Positions 24,950-38,212 are shown, counted from the stretch's first letter. The stretch is 64,000 nt of DNA from Colias croceus (GCF_905220415.1 NC_059549.1:4154001-4218000), one strand, 5' to 3'. The notes: generated by a model not told the origin, from the letters alone. Program-made: numbers and translations.

Positions 24950-25260
24950 GCGCCGTTTGTATGTACGCAGAGCGCCAGCCACGACTTCCGTTCACGTACG
25001 TACGCAAGCTTGACGCACATCCCTCGGTTCTCTCATGGACCGGTCTAGTGAGGGCCGCGCCAATGCTGTGAGCGGTCGATGTTTGTTTAAACAATTCTTT
25101 AAAATGTCAATGTGACAAGTGACAACCCTGCGCCTCGCGGTTATGGTACCGTGCGCTACTAAACGCCGCGGCCGCGCCGGGTATCGGCATACTTCTCTCT
25201 TTATACTATGTTTATAGCGATCGTGGAATCTATTTGAAACTCGACACGTTGTATTTTTTA
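24950..25260. promoter_or_regulatory. GC/CpG-rich island, candidate promoter or 5' UTR exon
   Basis: A sharp GC- and CpG-rich stretch in AT-rich surroundings includes GCCGCGGCCGCGCCGG (25164-25179) and TGTCA/TGACA repeats (around 25104-25125). Such composition is typical of promoters or first exons of insect housekeeping or developmental genes. The 94-codon minus-strand frame (24992-25276) has no domain. Direction and target gene are unknown, and an unrecognised transposon is an alternative. Confidence 0.35.
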
Positions 25261-26870
25261 ATGCACGAGCATCCAAGGTTTATGTAACAGTTGCTATTCA
25301 TTTGTACGCTTTGAGCCGTGTTTTTGTTTATTTTGCCTCTCAATGGAATACATATTATATTTTGAATGCTTCTGCAAACAGAAAATGGAAGAGCATCCTA
25401 CTTGATTACTCGGAAAAATCGCTAACAAGTTTCACAACATCATACGCTGTACGAATTTTTGTTGAACGTTATGAAATAAAATATTAAATATATAAATTTA
25501 TTGAGTTTAGTAGCCCCTCGGATACGTCTTTAATCTGTATGCATAGTTGCATATAGAAATCTTAAACCAATCATAACAACAACAGATCCATTGGCCATAT
25601 TCAAATAGTTTGATAACAAATCCCCATTTGTCAGCTCGTATGCAGCCCACGTGCTAAGGCTTCAATTCGAATTTGAGGGTTACCGTACATTGGGTTTTTC
25701 CTATTCGATCACTTTTCAGGGATCAGTGGGAAATTGCTTGTGCTTATTGACGCATTCGGTTCTGTATCCGACAAATGGAGCGATATATCACAATATACAG
25801 GGCTCTACGGATGCTGCAGTTCACGAGATTCGTGCGTGTATCTAGTGAATTATAATGGAAGAAAATGCATTTAATTTCGTTGCCGACCTTCTAATTTTAG
25901 GGATGCGTTAGAATTAAAATCGCACTTTTTTCAATAGACGTAGATTTTACTAAATATTAAATGCAATTATTAAATAGCCTATAATTTTGTATCAGAATTT
26001 GCCTAATTGTATTAAATTAAAATTGCATCAAAAATTACCTTTGCCACTGCCCACGTGCAAAAATTCATAGCGATAATTAAAGTTGATCTTACATAGGGAT
26101 GATACTTACTATATAAGCTATATGTTACGTCATCACAACATTAGATTATAATGTAATCCCAGTGTAAATCCCTCCGGTGTTATCCCTGAATCCGAGTAAT
26201 TATGGCCATCCGGTTCTTGAGCATCAGTACTTAATCTTATACGAATTATCAACTAAATGCAGGGTGCGGTCAGCAGCTAATGTATGTGATAAAACTATAC
26301 AGGGATGATATAAGCGTGATTTGGCTGTATTTACTCTAATGTGTACAACTTTATAATGAATGGGATTAAATTTTGCACCGAGTTCTAGAACGTTCTATGT
26401 ATTACGACGTCATAATAAACTGTTACATACAAACTCTGAGGAACATTTCCGTAGATGCGAAATGCAGTGAGAGATTACATCTTACATTTCAATTCTCAAA
26501 AAAAGATGTACTAATAAGATTTGTTAATATTATCGTAACCTTACGTATTACGAAGATTAAAATTTATTCGCAACGTTTAGGTACTTTTTCCACAATTGAT
26601 TTACTAATTAATGAAATGTGTAGATATATTATAGTATGATTATTAATTGTACACCTAAAAATATTTGTACAAGTACGATGTTTTCAGTACGAGACATTGA
26701 AAACATATTAAAATCCAAAAGTGTCAGTTCACCTCAATATGTTATTACATCTTGACAAGCAATTAGTGTGGCTATTACATGAACCGAATACTGTCCCTGT
26801 TAATTCTATGATAGCTACAGTAACTACGATATTTTTACGAGCCAATCAATCATATTATGTGAAAGCAATT
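25261..26870. other. AT-rich region, no gene seen
   Basis: Frames at 25302-25487, 25651-25845 and 26373-26639 show no domain. The interval 25630-25860 is less AT-rich than its surroundings but not recognisably coding. Confidence 0.45.
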
Positions 26871-26873
26871 TAA

Positions 26874-26940
26874 AATTCAAATTCCAATTCAATTCAAATT
26901 CAAATCCTTTATTTACTTAATTAATATTTAATGTGAACGT
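26874..26940 (-). mobile_element. CR1/jockey-type LINE 3' tail fragment
   Basis: Plus-strand ATTCAA-type repeats run from 26874 to 26905, followed by an AT-rich stub. This is the same tail type as the LINE at 4958-6159. No coding portion is present. Confidence 0.5.
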
Positions 26941-26997
26941 CAATTGTAAAATTAATTAAAAAAAATTGGTTGTCTGTAGTCGGTTTACTGACAATAG

Positions 26998-27165
26998 TTG
27001 AACGTGACAACTTCCGATTGTGCTTCTTTGTCGCACGTTCCGCGCTCTCGCTTGCACTTTAAGCCTTACATGGAACGCCTCAGAGCGAGGTAACGCCGCA
27101 TGATTCATGTTTTTTCGTGCGTGCAGCCGGCTCTATCGAATTATAAGACGTTGTCACGTCAAAAA
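26998..27165. repeat. GC-rich inverted-repeat island
   Basis: ACGTGACAAC at 27002 and GTTGTCACGT near 27150 form an inverted pair around a GC-rich core (CGCGCTCTCGCTTGCACTTT; GGTAACGCCGC). The layout suggests a small transposable element. The family is not identified. Confidence 0.45.
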
Positions 27166-27544
27166 GTTTCCCGTCTTCCTAATGTACCTACCAACGGACG
27201 AAAGAAAAGTGCAGTTCCATATACGTACTAAGTTTTGTAGCCAACAACTTGAAAAGTTTATTTAAAAGAAAGGTGTTTTGAATCATAATCTCTAAAACAT
27301 AATAAAAACATACTAATATAGTAGTTTACTCAATTATAAGCTTCAAATGCAATATGAAATTATTCTTCTATCGTATAGCAGATCATAATAAAGTAATAAA
27401 AAGAAGATAGATTTTCTTAATATAATTCTTAGTGAGATTTCATTCGAATACAGCACGTGCCTGTTCGAGAAATCCAATAGTTTGAATAAAAATAATAAAA
27501 AATGCCTTTGAAAATCTGTGCGCACTAAATTGTAATACTGACAT

Positions 27545-27697
27545 GATTTAAAAGAGCAACTATGGAGTTTCTTGCCGATTCTTCCCCGTAGGTACTGCTT
27601 TCCGAATCGGTGTTAAATGTTAAAAATATGTAATGACGTTTCAAAAGTGATTCTCGAAGAAGTCTAATTATTGAATAAATAAATGTTTGAGTTTTGA
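27545..27697 (+). mobile_element. LINE 3' UTR fragment (CR1/Zenon-like)
   Basis: The segment contains GAGTTTCTTGCCGATTCTTC followed by a CCGAATCGGTG block and a tail of AATAAATAAATGTTTGAGTT. This combination is a familiar 3' end of CR1-group LINEs across Lepidoptera. No ORF remains. Confidence 0.6.
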
Positions 27698-28663
27698 GTT
27701 AATAGTTAACTGAATTATTATATTTATTAAAAAGCTACATTGAAAATACAATATCACGCACCAAGTAATCTTGAAATTTTGTGAACACTTTTAAACATTA
27801 AACTGTGTGTAACATACAATTCATATTTATTAGAAATATGTATTTTAGAAATATCAATATTATAAATTTCAAGGTAATTCTGTCTGTCTATATCATCATC
27901 ACGCCTCAACCGCTGAGACGATTTGTATAAAATTTGGTAGAGATAGATTGATATCCTGGAAATCCCGGAATCCCGTTTTATATAAATAAATTTAATAAAA
28001 ATTAAGTTTCTGTAACTTATCTTAATTTCACAACACAAATTAAAAGTACATTGATCGAAACTGTGAGTGTGATTTAACTACACTAGAGTGTAAAATAGAA
28101 TATTGTTTTTGTAATCAAAATCTCAAAAGAACTTATCGAATTAATAAGTTCACAATGAAGATCCACAAGTCTAAAATAATAGGTTTAATAAGAAGAATAT
28201 TACGTTTTGTTGTTAGTTTTTCGAGCGAGCAATCTCATTTGATCAGACTCTTATTAAGAATATTCTAATATTCTTTAAGAATTTGATCAGATTGGATAGC
28301 CAGACGTATAAATATATATTTTTACCCAGAATAACGCAGTGCGGCAACCACCAACTTGAAATTGGATAATTCCTTAAAAAAAACAAATAAGATCGCACAC
28401 GTAACCCGGTGAACATTTTTCCATATATCTTCCTTTATGTACCTTGTATGTACGTTGTTAGCGGATCGCTTTAACGAGCTTGACCCTTGTCAGGCTTTGC
28501 AATATTGTGTCCCTCCCTAATACCGTCGGAAAAATACTTTCCAAATACGTATGTGAAAAATTCCCTTCCTGTATTTGAATACGTGTCGGAGATACGCTTG
28601 TTAAAATCTTGAGTATTGTGACAAGACGAATTAGGTTATCAGCTAGCTTGTTAACAAGCTTAA
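27698..28663. other. AT-rich spacer, no gene seen
   Basis: The frame at 27754-28038 (-) has no domain. AGCTTGTTAACAAGCTT at 28645-28661 is a short palindrome next to the duplication start. Confidence 0.45.
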
Positions 28664-29418
28664 TTGGGTTTTATTAATCTGAACACGCTAATTCTATACA
28701 AAAATTTGGTGTAGGTAATATTAATGTTAATGTTACAAAGTAATTTTCACGTCAATTTATTATCCTACTAATATTATAAATGCAATAGTTTGTGAGTGTG
28801 TGTGTGTGTTTGTTACTCTTTCACGCAAATACTATAGAACCGATTACAATGAAATTTAGCACACATATAGAGGGTAACTTGGATTGACACATAGGAACTA
28901 TGCGGGTTTTTCTTTGAAAACGCGGGTGAAGCCTTGGGCGGTAGCTTTTCGCCCGTTTAAGATAACAGCTATAATATAGATTTGAATTGAAGGTGTGAAA
29001 ATGAAGTCAGTACCACAGATAAGTCAATAGTTACTACGACGCGAACGTAACGACACGAGCGGCTATTATTTAGATATTTTAGAAATTATTATTTTACTAT
29101 TATATAAATTGAATATTAAAATGCTTTCTATCGTTAAAATTCAAGTTAAATTAAGCCAGTTACGTGATTGACGAACAAATTATGAAATTAACTGTGAGAA
29201 GACAGTCAGCCAATTAATGAACAAGGTCACACACTGCGTGAAATGTTTCCATCTAAATCTATACAAAATTCGCAGACCTTTGTGCTCGTTCATCAAGAAA
29301 CAAGTAAATCACAAATTTCATTAATTTAATGATAAAAATGCACACTAACTGTTCACGTGACAAAATATGAAATTGGTACTTATAATAATTTTTGTATCCC
29401 CCCAATTAAATGCATTTC
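28664..29418. repeat. Tandem segmental duplication, unit 1 (755 bp)
   Basis: This unit, beginning TTGGGTTTTATTAATCTGAA, is repeated head-to-tail at 29419-30163. Only a handful of substitutions and small indels separate the two (for example near 29043, 29190 and 29337), so the event is recent. The junction shows no long extra homology. Each unit carries a Helitron-like repeat. The unit has no coding frame. Confidence 0.95.
28763..28947 (+). mobile_element. Helitron-like element within duplication unit 1
   Basis: The element begins TCCTACTAATATTATAAATG and ends with a degraded hairpin end (GGGTGAAGCCTTGGGCGG) before TAGC. The interior matches the 61.6-62.1 kb family (CTCTTTCACG, ACCGATTACAATGAAATT, TAACTTGGATT). 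It contains a short GT run. Confidence 0.7.
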
Positions 29419-30163
29419 TTGGGTTTTATTAATCTGAACACGCTAATTCTATACAAAAATTTGGTGTAGGTAATATTAATGTTAATGTTACAAAGTAATT
29501 TTCACGTCAATTTATTATCCTACTAATATTATAAATGCAATAGTTTGTGAGTGTGTGTGTGTGTTTGTTACTCTTTCACGCAAATACTATAGAACCGATT
29601 ACAATGAAATTTAGCACACATATAGAGGGTAACTTGGATTGACACATAGGAACTATGCGGGTTTTTCTTTGAAAACGCGGGTGAAGCCTTGGGCGGTAGC
29701 TTTTCGCCCGTTTAAGATAACAGCTATAATATAGATTTGAATTGAAGGTGTGAAAATGAAGTCAGTACCACAGATAAGTCAATAGTTACTACGACGCGGA
29801 CGTAACGACACGAGCGGCTATTATTTAGATATTTTAGAAATTATTATTTTACTATTATATAAATTGAATATTAAAATGCTTTCTATCGTTAAAATTCAAG
29901 TTAAATTAAGCCAGTTACGTGATTGACGAACAAATTATGAAATTAACTGAGAGTAAGACAGTTAGCCAATTAATGAACAAGGTCACACGCTGTGTGAAAT
30001 GTTTCCATCTAAATCTATACAAAATTCGCAGACCTTTGTGCTCGTTCATTAAGAAACAAGTAAATCACAAATTTCATTAATTTAATGATAAAAAAGAACA
30101 CTAACTGTTCACGTGACAAAATATTAAATATAATTTTTGTGTCACCCAATTAAATGCAATTCT
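29419..30163. repeat. Tandem segmental duplication, unit 2
   Basis: Second copy of the 755-bp unit, slightly shorter because of small deletions near the 3' end (about 30121-30140). Confidence 0.95.
29518..29702 (+). mobile_element. Helitron-like element within duplication unit 2
   Basis: A duplicate of the element at 28763-28947. It was copied by the segmental duplication, not by a separate insertion, because its flanks are duplicated too. Confidence 0.7.
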
Positions 30164-30559
30164 CGAATTTAATACAGCATTAATTAACAAGACTAAAACA
30201 TTTATCAAACAAACTAAACTTTATCAACTATTCATAAATTAATATTCATATTAACATGCAAAATCTTAACTCTTCCACTCCTTTGAACACATAACTTTGA
30301 TAGCAAGTTAAAAGACTTGAATATCTTGTGACTGCAGTCTTTATATTAAAAAGTTTTGCCACATTTAACGTTTAGCTCTACGTAGAGAAGGATTGATCTT
30401 AAATCAAAGTTATGAGTCTATTAAAATATGTTACGAGAAATTGGCTTAGAAAATGCATAAATAGTGTTTAATGTTTCGATAAAATTTATTCAGTACAAGC
30501 TATGAAGTAATAACTATGAGAATAAACACGTGCTATAATAAATTTTACTTACCTAATAA

Positions 30560-31045
30560 TACTAATAATTATTATAAAAGTGAAATTTTGTGACGGTGGA
30601 TGGATTTAATGATATTTGTTGCTCATTTATGCAGGATTATTTGCTCGAATCTGAAAGTTGCTAAAAATATAGTGACATTATAGACGAGATGAGATTATTT
30701 ATTAATTTATACTGAATTACCTAACGTCATCGTAAGATGCTTTATTTCAAAAAGTATTTAGTATGAAACAAAGTTGTACCCACACTTGAAGTAATTCAAG
30801 TGTGGGTACAACTTTGTTATGTCTCTAAATGAATATATGTCTCTCATATTATGTCTATAAATGAATAGTTTATTTTTTAATGACCTAAACGTATTCCATA
30901 CATGAAAAGATATGGATATTAAAAACATAATTTTTATTCTAAAATAAAATTTTCTTAAAGTTGGAATATGAGATGGTAATTTGTATGCGGAACGGCTACG
31001 CGATAACGTGAAGTGCACGCGAGCGAAGCCGCGGATGGAAGCTAG
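30560..31045 (+). mobile_element. Degraded Helitron-like element
   Basis: The left part (CTAATAATTATTATAAAAGT then TTTTGTGACGGTGGATGGA) resembles the Helitron start seen at 28763 and 61817. The right end is GCGAGCGAAGCCGCGGATGG followed by AAGCTAG. The middle is unlike other copies and contains a perfect palindrome at 30767-30818. Either the element is old, or something inserted in it. Confidence 0.5.
30767..30818. repeat. Perfect palindrome, 24-bp arms, 4-nt loop
   Basis: Arm AACAAAGTTGTACCCACACT plus TGAA is followed by GTAA and the exact complement. A perfect 24-bp match is unlikely by chance. The loop is too tight for a usual pre-miRNA. Confidence 0.95.
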
Positions 31046-34000
31046 TGCATTTAAATTCCCACAAAATTGATATTAATGTTAATGATAAAATATCTATTAA
31101 AATGATCATATTATAGTAAAAAAAAATGACAATTTCTTACAGTATATTTTAACACAATGCAGCGCAGAAGTTATTTTTTATCGTCTTGTCCAAAAAATTA
31201 CACATAAAGGGATGAAATTTGTAGAAGGACTATAACGCGTAAAATCAAGCTGTTGGTATCATTTATGAAGCGCATACAAATGAATGATAATCGAGAAGAA
31301 ACATTGATCTAAACCCTTAAGAAACAATCACTTAAAACGTATAATTGTACCGTTTAAAGCTAAAATACGTTTAATTTCAGCGATCCTCTCCATCTCATAC
31401 GTAATACGCTTACAGACTATGCAAACACTTCATTTATTATAGTCACGTTACGCTATGTTGCTTAATAAAAATGAAAGCAAAAAGCCATTTCATTTTCAAT
31501 AAAAATTCATATACTACCGTCTGTACATTACATTAAAACAAGAGTCTAGGCGAAGGGGTATTAATTCAGACCACGTAACATTCCCCTAAGCTAGTGGCAG
31601 AAGCATGCATTTAATGAAAATAATACTACACTTCTAATGACATACCTTTACGTGATGGATTTCATTATTTCGTTTAGTTTAAATTCTGTAGCGACATCTT
31701 GTTCACTTTGAATACACAATTTTTGCAACCTTGAACTATACTATAAATGAATGCACACGAGAAGACTAGGTAATCCTTCCTATGAGTATGAGGTGTTTAT
31801 ATTATGAAAAAAAAACTCTGTAATAAGATTCAGTTACAGAGTATAAATATGAATAAAACAGCAGTTTTTCCAACATTTATTCTGAAAAACTGAACTGCCT
31901 TTAAGAACAACATGATGGTTACCTCCGTAATTCTGAAATGTCGTAGACGTAGACGTAATGTCTTTGACTGAATTATGGACAACAATTTACATACTGTAGA
32001 TATGACTCCTAAGTATTACTATATAACTCCTAAACTCCTCACACAGAACTTTCATATTGAATATTCTATTTCGCAGAAGTTTAAGTGACTGCAAACAATG
32101 AAGACCCTCTTACAAGCACATAAATAGATCAAATTCTGTGAAACTGTTCCACAGATTTCATCACAACGACAACCCCGAGTACCTTGTTAGTCGCATTATC
32201 TATTCAAACAAATTGATTCGAAGCAAATTCTCAGCCAACCCTCAATAGACTTTATTCGATTAGAGCAACGAACTCCAACTTTACAAATACTGCATTATTC
32301 GCTTAAGGGAACGTTGCAAGGGAATCGTCGTTTAATCCTGACTAAATTGCTTACCGACTGTTCGGGTCTGGACTGATTATCCCGTGGATCTTTATCCTGG
32401 CCTGGTTATTTACATTTCAGTCTGCTTCTGCCCCTCCGGCCTCCCTCGGGATTACCGCGTTAAAAATTCAATCGCCTGAATTGGCGTCAATTGAAATGGT
32501 TTGTAAATATCGTAGTCTTTTCCTGTCATTTTTATCGGTGCGAAATTTATAACTATTAGGGGACGAGGATTAGCTTGCACCATTTCAATAGCGTCTTCAA
32601 TTGTGTATTCATTTTTCGCGAATGACTTTTTTACGTCTTCGCTAGATTATGTATTTTATTTTCTTTTAAAAGTCTGAGAATGGTTTATAGTAGTCTTTCG
32701 GTGCAGTTTTATTCTAATCATTGGTCAAATGATTTACGTTGAAACTCATAATATAATATAATATACTCAGTAACTAACTACAATTTAATATTCAAACTAA
32801 AATAATACTTATTTCAAATGCATCCAATAGCTTCTCCCTAATACACGATTCGAATAAACAATAACCAATAAAGAAGACACTCCTTTATTCAGGACAAATT
32901 ACATAATTTCATTCAGTAATGCACAGCGAACGATTCGGGAGTGGCTCCCAAAGGAAATATTCTTTCTTTGCATTTCCATAACTATACTGAGTTATTTTAC
33001 GGAAAGTATCGCTTTTTAACGTAATTTCCGAAACGGAAGACCACCGCTGGATCCGTCGGGAGCACACTAATGGATTTTATTCTAGGATTTTATACAAGAC
33101 TTGGAGTTTGATTACTATATTAGTATGCTGTTTAATCTATTTTTCTTTTTTCATATTTAATATGGGATATACTCGGGTACATCTCATAAAATACCATTTA
33201 TGCTCAAGCTCATTAAACTTTATACAGCCGAAAAGAACTGTCATCGTTTAATTACAAAGACTTCGTTTAATAGTCTTCTTAATTTTAAGCGTCTGGAGAG
33301 AAAAGTGCCTTCTATAAAGTTATTAAAATTATAACTCGATTAAAGTGAAGCGACAAAATTCAACCGCAAGTAAGAATAAAATGTATGTAATTTTTTCTGA
33401 AATAAACGAACTCCTATTACATTTCTTATAGAACACAGTTGGAGCTGGACCTAATTTGATCACACAATTTTCTTTCCGTCGTACTGCCGGCTCAGTGTCA
33501 ACGTTTCATTTGGATTACATTCCGCAAACATAACTTTGCTCTTATTTGTACCGTATTACAATACAATAAGGTTCAAATTTAAGTGATTCGAAAGTAATGA
33601 TATTTTGTGGGTTGTCTAGATGCAGTGTAGCGGTCATTCTGTTAAGGCCGCAGTTGAAAATTTTCCAAGACTTGCTACTGTCATTATTAAGGCGGAATGA
33701 GTATTGTTATGGCTTCCTTTGTATTATAAACAGGAGACAGAGACAAGTTGTTATCTTTTACTGTTGTGTGGATGTCATATTTTGACTTTATATTAGGGTA
33801 GAAGAGAAGATTGCAAAATTCATTTCGTAGCAACATGAAACTTACTTATTTCAATTTATTTTTCAGTCAGACTTGAAATTGTTAGATTTTTTTTAATACA
33901 TTAAATGAAAAGTTCATTTAAACTTAAGAAGTATTTTTAACAGCTTATCAAAAGCTTTGTTATATCTAAAAAATGTGCAACTTTTATAGAAAAACGCTAC

Positions 34001-34717
34001 GAAGTTTTATACCATTTAAAAAGAGATCATTTGTTTATGTCCTTATTCACAGTTCTAACAAAGAGCATAATAGATTAGTGGTACAAAGCCTTTGGGAATA
34101 AGACATGAGCATGTTTCCTCTCAATTTCACGGTCTACGAATTCCCTAGAAGAACTAGCTTGTAAATTAAATCTACATTAACCTGGGCAAAGCGGAGAAAA
34201 CGTGATAATAATGAAATCCTTTACGAGGTTTGTCTTAAGAATATAATGTGTTCAGAATTGTGCTATTCATAGAAATTATTGAATTTAATTATGTTCGTGT
34301 CTCATTTTAATGATTTGAAATAAAAACAATCGTTGCATAAAACTTTACTCCATAATATACTAGGTGATATATCTACATCACAGCTAATGGTAATATCTCC
34401 TCGTACATTATCATATAAAGTGACATTCACACTGCACTGATTTTCAAACGTCCCGCCCTATTTATACCCGACAATCTGCTTTGACACCGTTGCAATTGAC
34501 TCTCGTACTTTGTAGCCAGTCTATGTGAATGTAATTACTTATTGACGCCCGTTGGCTTGTTTCACAAGGAATTTGCAGGCTTGATGCCATGATGAAAGTC
34601 ATGTGTTAGACTGCGATTACAGTATAATGAAAATCAGTATGAAATTGGACCTTGAAACTTTGATAATCAATTGTGGGAGTATGAAATAGGTCTCATAGTA
34701 GTAATTTTCTGTAATAA
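31046..34717. other. AT-rich region, no gene seen
   Basis: A less AT-rich block at about 32340-32500 (CCCCTCCGGCCTCCCTCGGG inside) stands out and could be a conserved non-coding element. The frame at 33597-33785 has no domain. Confidence 0.45.
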
Positions 34718-34911
34718 TCACTGCATAGTATAAAAAGTCGCTTTCTCTGTCCCTATTTCCCTATGTCCCTTTGTATGCTTAAATCTTTCAAGCTACACAA
34801 CGGGTTTTGATGCGGTTTTTTTTAATAGATAGAGTGATTCAAGAGGAAGGTTTAAATATATAATTTATTAGGTTTTAGACAAAGCGGGCGAAGCCGCGGG
34901 CGGTAAGCTAG
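34718..34911 (+). mobile_element. Helitron-like element, subfamily A copy 1
   Basis: It starts TCACTGCATAGTATAAAAAG and ends GCGAAGCCGCGGGCGGTAAG then CTAG. The same subfamily occurs at 45172-45349 (minus) and 49640-49816. No coding content. Confidence 0.7.
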
Positions 34912-37838
34912 TATTGAATAAAGTTAAATTTTATAATTAATGTAATGGACTTAAATATCATTCAATAAAAGTACTACAACGATCAGTTGGCTTCTGTGTA
35001 TGTGTGTGTTCCTGAAATACTTGTTCAGTCATTCACAATATTTTCCTTCACCTATTTGAACTAGCGTGTAGATAAATTTGATTTATGCTTTAACATCTTT
35101 ACATTTAAATCAGAAACTTTACATAAAAAGACACACACAAGAATTTAGAGAAGTTTACAGAATCTACAAAAGTGCGAATCATTTAGACTTTTGACACACT
35201 TCAACACTTCCGAATAAAATTACCAACACTGAAGTTAATTCTAATTTTGACGCGACTTGTATTACAAGAACTTTATTTGCATAAATTAGAACGCTTTTCG
35301 CTAACTTACGCTACATACTACGCTGTTTCTACGAAAACAAGGCTTTACGTAACAGTAATTAACTTAGAAGCATCCGTTACAATATAACTACTGACAAATA
35401 ATATACAATTAGGTATCATTATCGTTATGGGATTACTCGCTTATAACAATAATTTTCCACTATAGTTTATATGTATTGAATAATAATTTTGGAATTATTT
35501 TACATGTTAACATTTTTATAACTCGCTGGTATAACAATTCTAAAATTATCAATATTAAACGCTGGTTATATAGTTATTTTATCAAAGGGGTTAAATCAAT
35601 GACAGTAATGTCTACGTGTAGTAGACGTAACGTCACAGTAATATTTCGTAACGAAAAACTAGATATTAATGCTGTTGTTTATATTATTTGCTCTACATCC
35701 TGATTATATTCTACGACTTACGCAGAATTAACACTTTAAACAATAGTAAATAAATTAAAAATGTTGTGGGGCATTATTTTACAGAAATCTTTAAATCCAC
35801 ATCTAAAACTCGATCAAATTTTGCCAATTCTCTCACATCCTACAAGCATGTATAAATCGAAGTCAAACACTACAATTATTATAGTAAAACTTGCGAACCA
35901 ACTGTAACGACATTCCTCAAAGACATTTACTACAATGTGGATTCATCCAATAAGCGTTGGTTGAGATAACCAAAAGCGACCGAAAGCGCGGTTGCGAACT
36001 AAGCCTTATTGTTTGCTTCAGCGATACTAATAGTACTAAAATGAACTAGACCCATATTTTAATTCAACGTACTATCGCGAAGGCAGAGATTTTGACGTTT
36101 GGTGTAAGTTACGTAACAATAAACATTCGGAATCTCGATAATATAGCTGCTAATGTTCACATCGTTTCTGTTGAGAATAAAACGAGGCGATAAGAAATAC
36201 TGTTACAGAATACTGTGAAATTAGATAAAGTGTATTCTTAGTAATTCTGTTTCTTGATTATTACTTTTAATAAAAATTCTGCGAAAGCGTTTGTAAGATT
36301 ACTGCGAAGTGAAACATAGAACTCGTGCAGATTATGTCTCATAAATAGAAATGTATAATAAAAAAATATTTACCCGAAGAGTGAACTAATTTTTCCAGTT
36401 TTTATGACGTCATTTTAACGATCGCGATCAGGCTCTGCGTAGCACATAGCTCACTTGACTCGATCTACGAGTAAATTCTCTCCCTTCATTGAAACCTCAG
36501 CTATACATAAACTCTAAGCAGAATCTGCAATATAATATTCTTACAACAATAGCCGCTCTCGCTCTTGCCAGGTCCTATGCTTCTGGTAGATTTAAGCCAG
36601 TACGCAAGTTCATAATTAGCTATTTCCCATTTCGCCTGAGGCCCGGCGGCTTTACTGCGCGCCTTAATTAACTACACTGTATAATATTCTGCGGCGATAC
36701 AGCTGAGCAAATAGCTACATATGCTAGTGGATATCACTATTTCCTAATTTTGTTAGGTTCGGTGAAATTTTGGAAACCGATATTTTTGTTGCGAAAAGCC
36801 AGACTTCAAGCTCTCTGCTCTTGTTATTTTGGGATGGTAACTACTGATAATGAATGAAATGATTTATATGCGTAATGTTTCAGTAGATTTTACATAGATA
36901 CAAAACTAAAGTATGTCTCAAATCTCAATGCAATATCAATAAAGGTAGGTAAGTAATATAAACAGAACAATATCACTAATTAAGCATACTCTAAGAAACG
37001 AATAATTGCATTTACCTATGTATTATTTCCACTGTGATTTTATTTATAGGTATTCTAACTTAAATATTTGTATGCATTCAACAAGACTCTTTCAGATGTC
37101 TATTATTTGTACACAAATCAATTAATACTTGTTCTAAAAGCTATTTCTTAATGAAAATCTCAAAATACCATATTTCTTCTCATTTAAGAAATTACTTACT
37201 AAAATCATAAAGGTAGTGAAAAGTCATAAGCTTATTTTATAATACCAACGAGTAAATATGGATAAATAAAACAAGCAAATAATATTTTTAGTTTTTTCGT
37301 TATTGACTCAGAAATACAATTAAAACGTCGAGTGACGCATTTGTGACATTATGTTCAGAAATAGTGACTATTAATTTAGACATAACCTTTGTTTAAGTGC
37401 CGTTCTGTCAACACGAACACTTCGCTTACATAAATAACGGTAATAAAGTATATTAATTGATAAGGAGAACGCAAACTTACCAAAATAAAAGCCTAATATA
37501 GGGCGGTGACAAAAGAACCAACGAAAAATTTTGCACGAACAATTAAATTAATAGTAAATTTAAACAGAAATACTCAGATACCTTATTTTGTTATGGAAAA
37601 CTAATTTTATCTGTTGATTGCATTATAAATAAGACTATAATGTGTGTATGTGTGCAAGTGTATTATTTCAGGCTGAACTCACTCGCATACAAAATTTCAA
37701 TCAAATCAGTTGGCTATTGTTTACGTATAAGAGCAATAAACATCCTTTTTAATAATTTAATGTAAATTATATAACATTGGCATATTAAGAAACAGAGATA
37801 TGCTTAAAATATTAACGTTTTATCGTAAAAAAAATGTT
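34912..37838. other. AT-rich region, no gene seen
   Basis: Frames at 35476-35703 and 36489-36671 show no domain. No other features are supported. Confidence 0.45.
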
Positions 37839-37882
37839 GTGTGGTTTTATGAAACCACGGTAAAAGTGAAACTTTTTTTCAC
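37839..37882. repeat. Motif shared with 41638 and 41797
   Basis: GTGTGGTTTTATGAAACCAC followed by GGTAAAAGTGAAA recurs at 41638-41669 with two differences. Its AAGTGAAACTTTT (37864-37876) recurs inverted and exact at 41797-41809. These may be copies of one element end bordering the island that holds the THAP pseudogene and the minisatellite. Confidence 0.6.
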
Positions 37883-38155
37883 ACTATAGACATTTAACTA
37901 AAAAAAATTTTTCGAATAATATTCCATTAAGGGTATAAAAATCGCTTTATCAATCTTAATTTTATACTTGGAAAATTTCAATTTTGCACGTGTTTTGCAC
38001 TTACAAGTTACAATGTGACAATGTTGATTGTCAGTTGTCACTAATTGTCAAAACCAATGATTATGGAATCACATGGAAGTGACATACCTACAAAAAAAGT
38101 GTGGCCGGCGCCATATTGCTTGTAACAAAACATGGCGGTGTTTAGTGCCGAGAAT

Positions 38156-38187
38156 ATATCGATAAACATTATTATGTTTATCGATAT
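38156..38187. repeat. Perfect hairpin with ATCGAT arms
   Basis: ATATCGATAAACAT, loop TATT, then the exact complement (14-bp arms). It lies just inside the left arm of the 2-kb segment. Confidence 0.9.
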
Positions 38188-38212
38188 AAAAATAATATTA
38201 ATATATTTTTTT

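Noticed and set aside
24992..25276. 94-codon arginine-rich frame as a protein gene
   Set aside because: It is a by-product of CpG-rich composition. No domain, and the frame crosses promoter-like TGTCA repeats.
30767..30818. Pre-miRNA hairpin
   Set aside because: Perfect pairing with a 4-nt loop and no longer lower stem is atypical for insect pre-miRNAs. Kept only as a palindrome.
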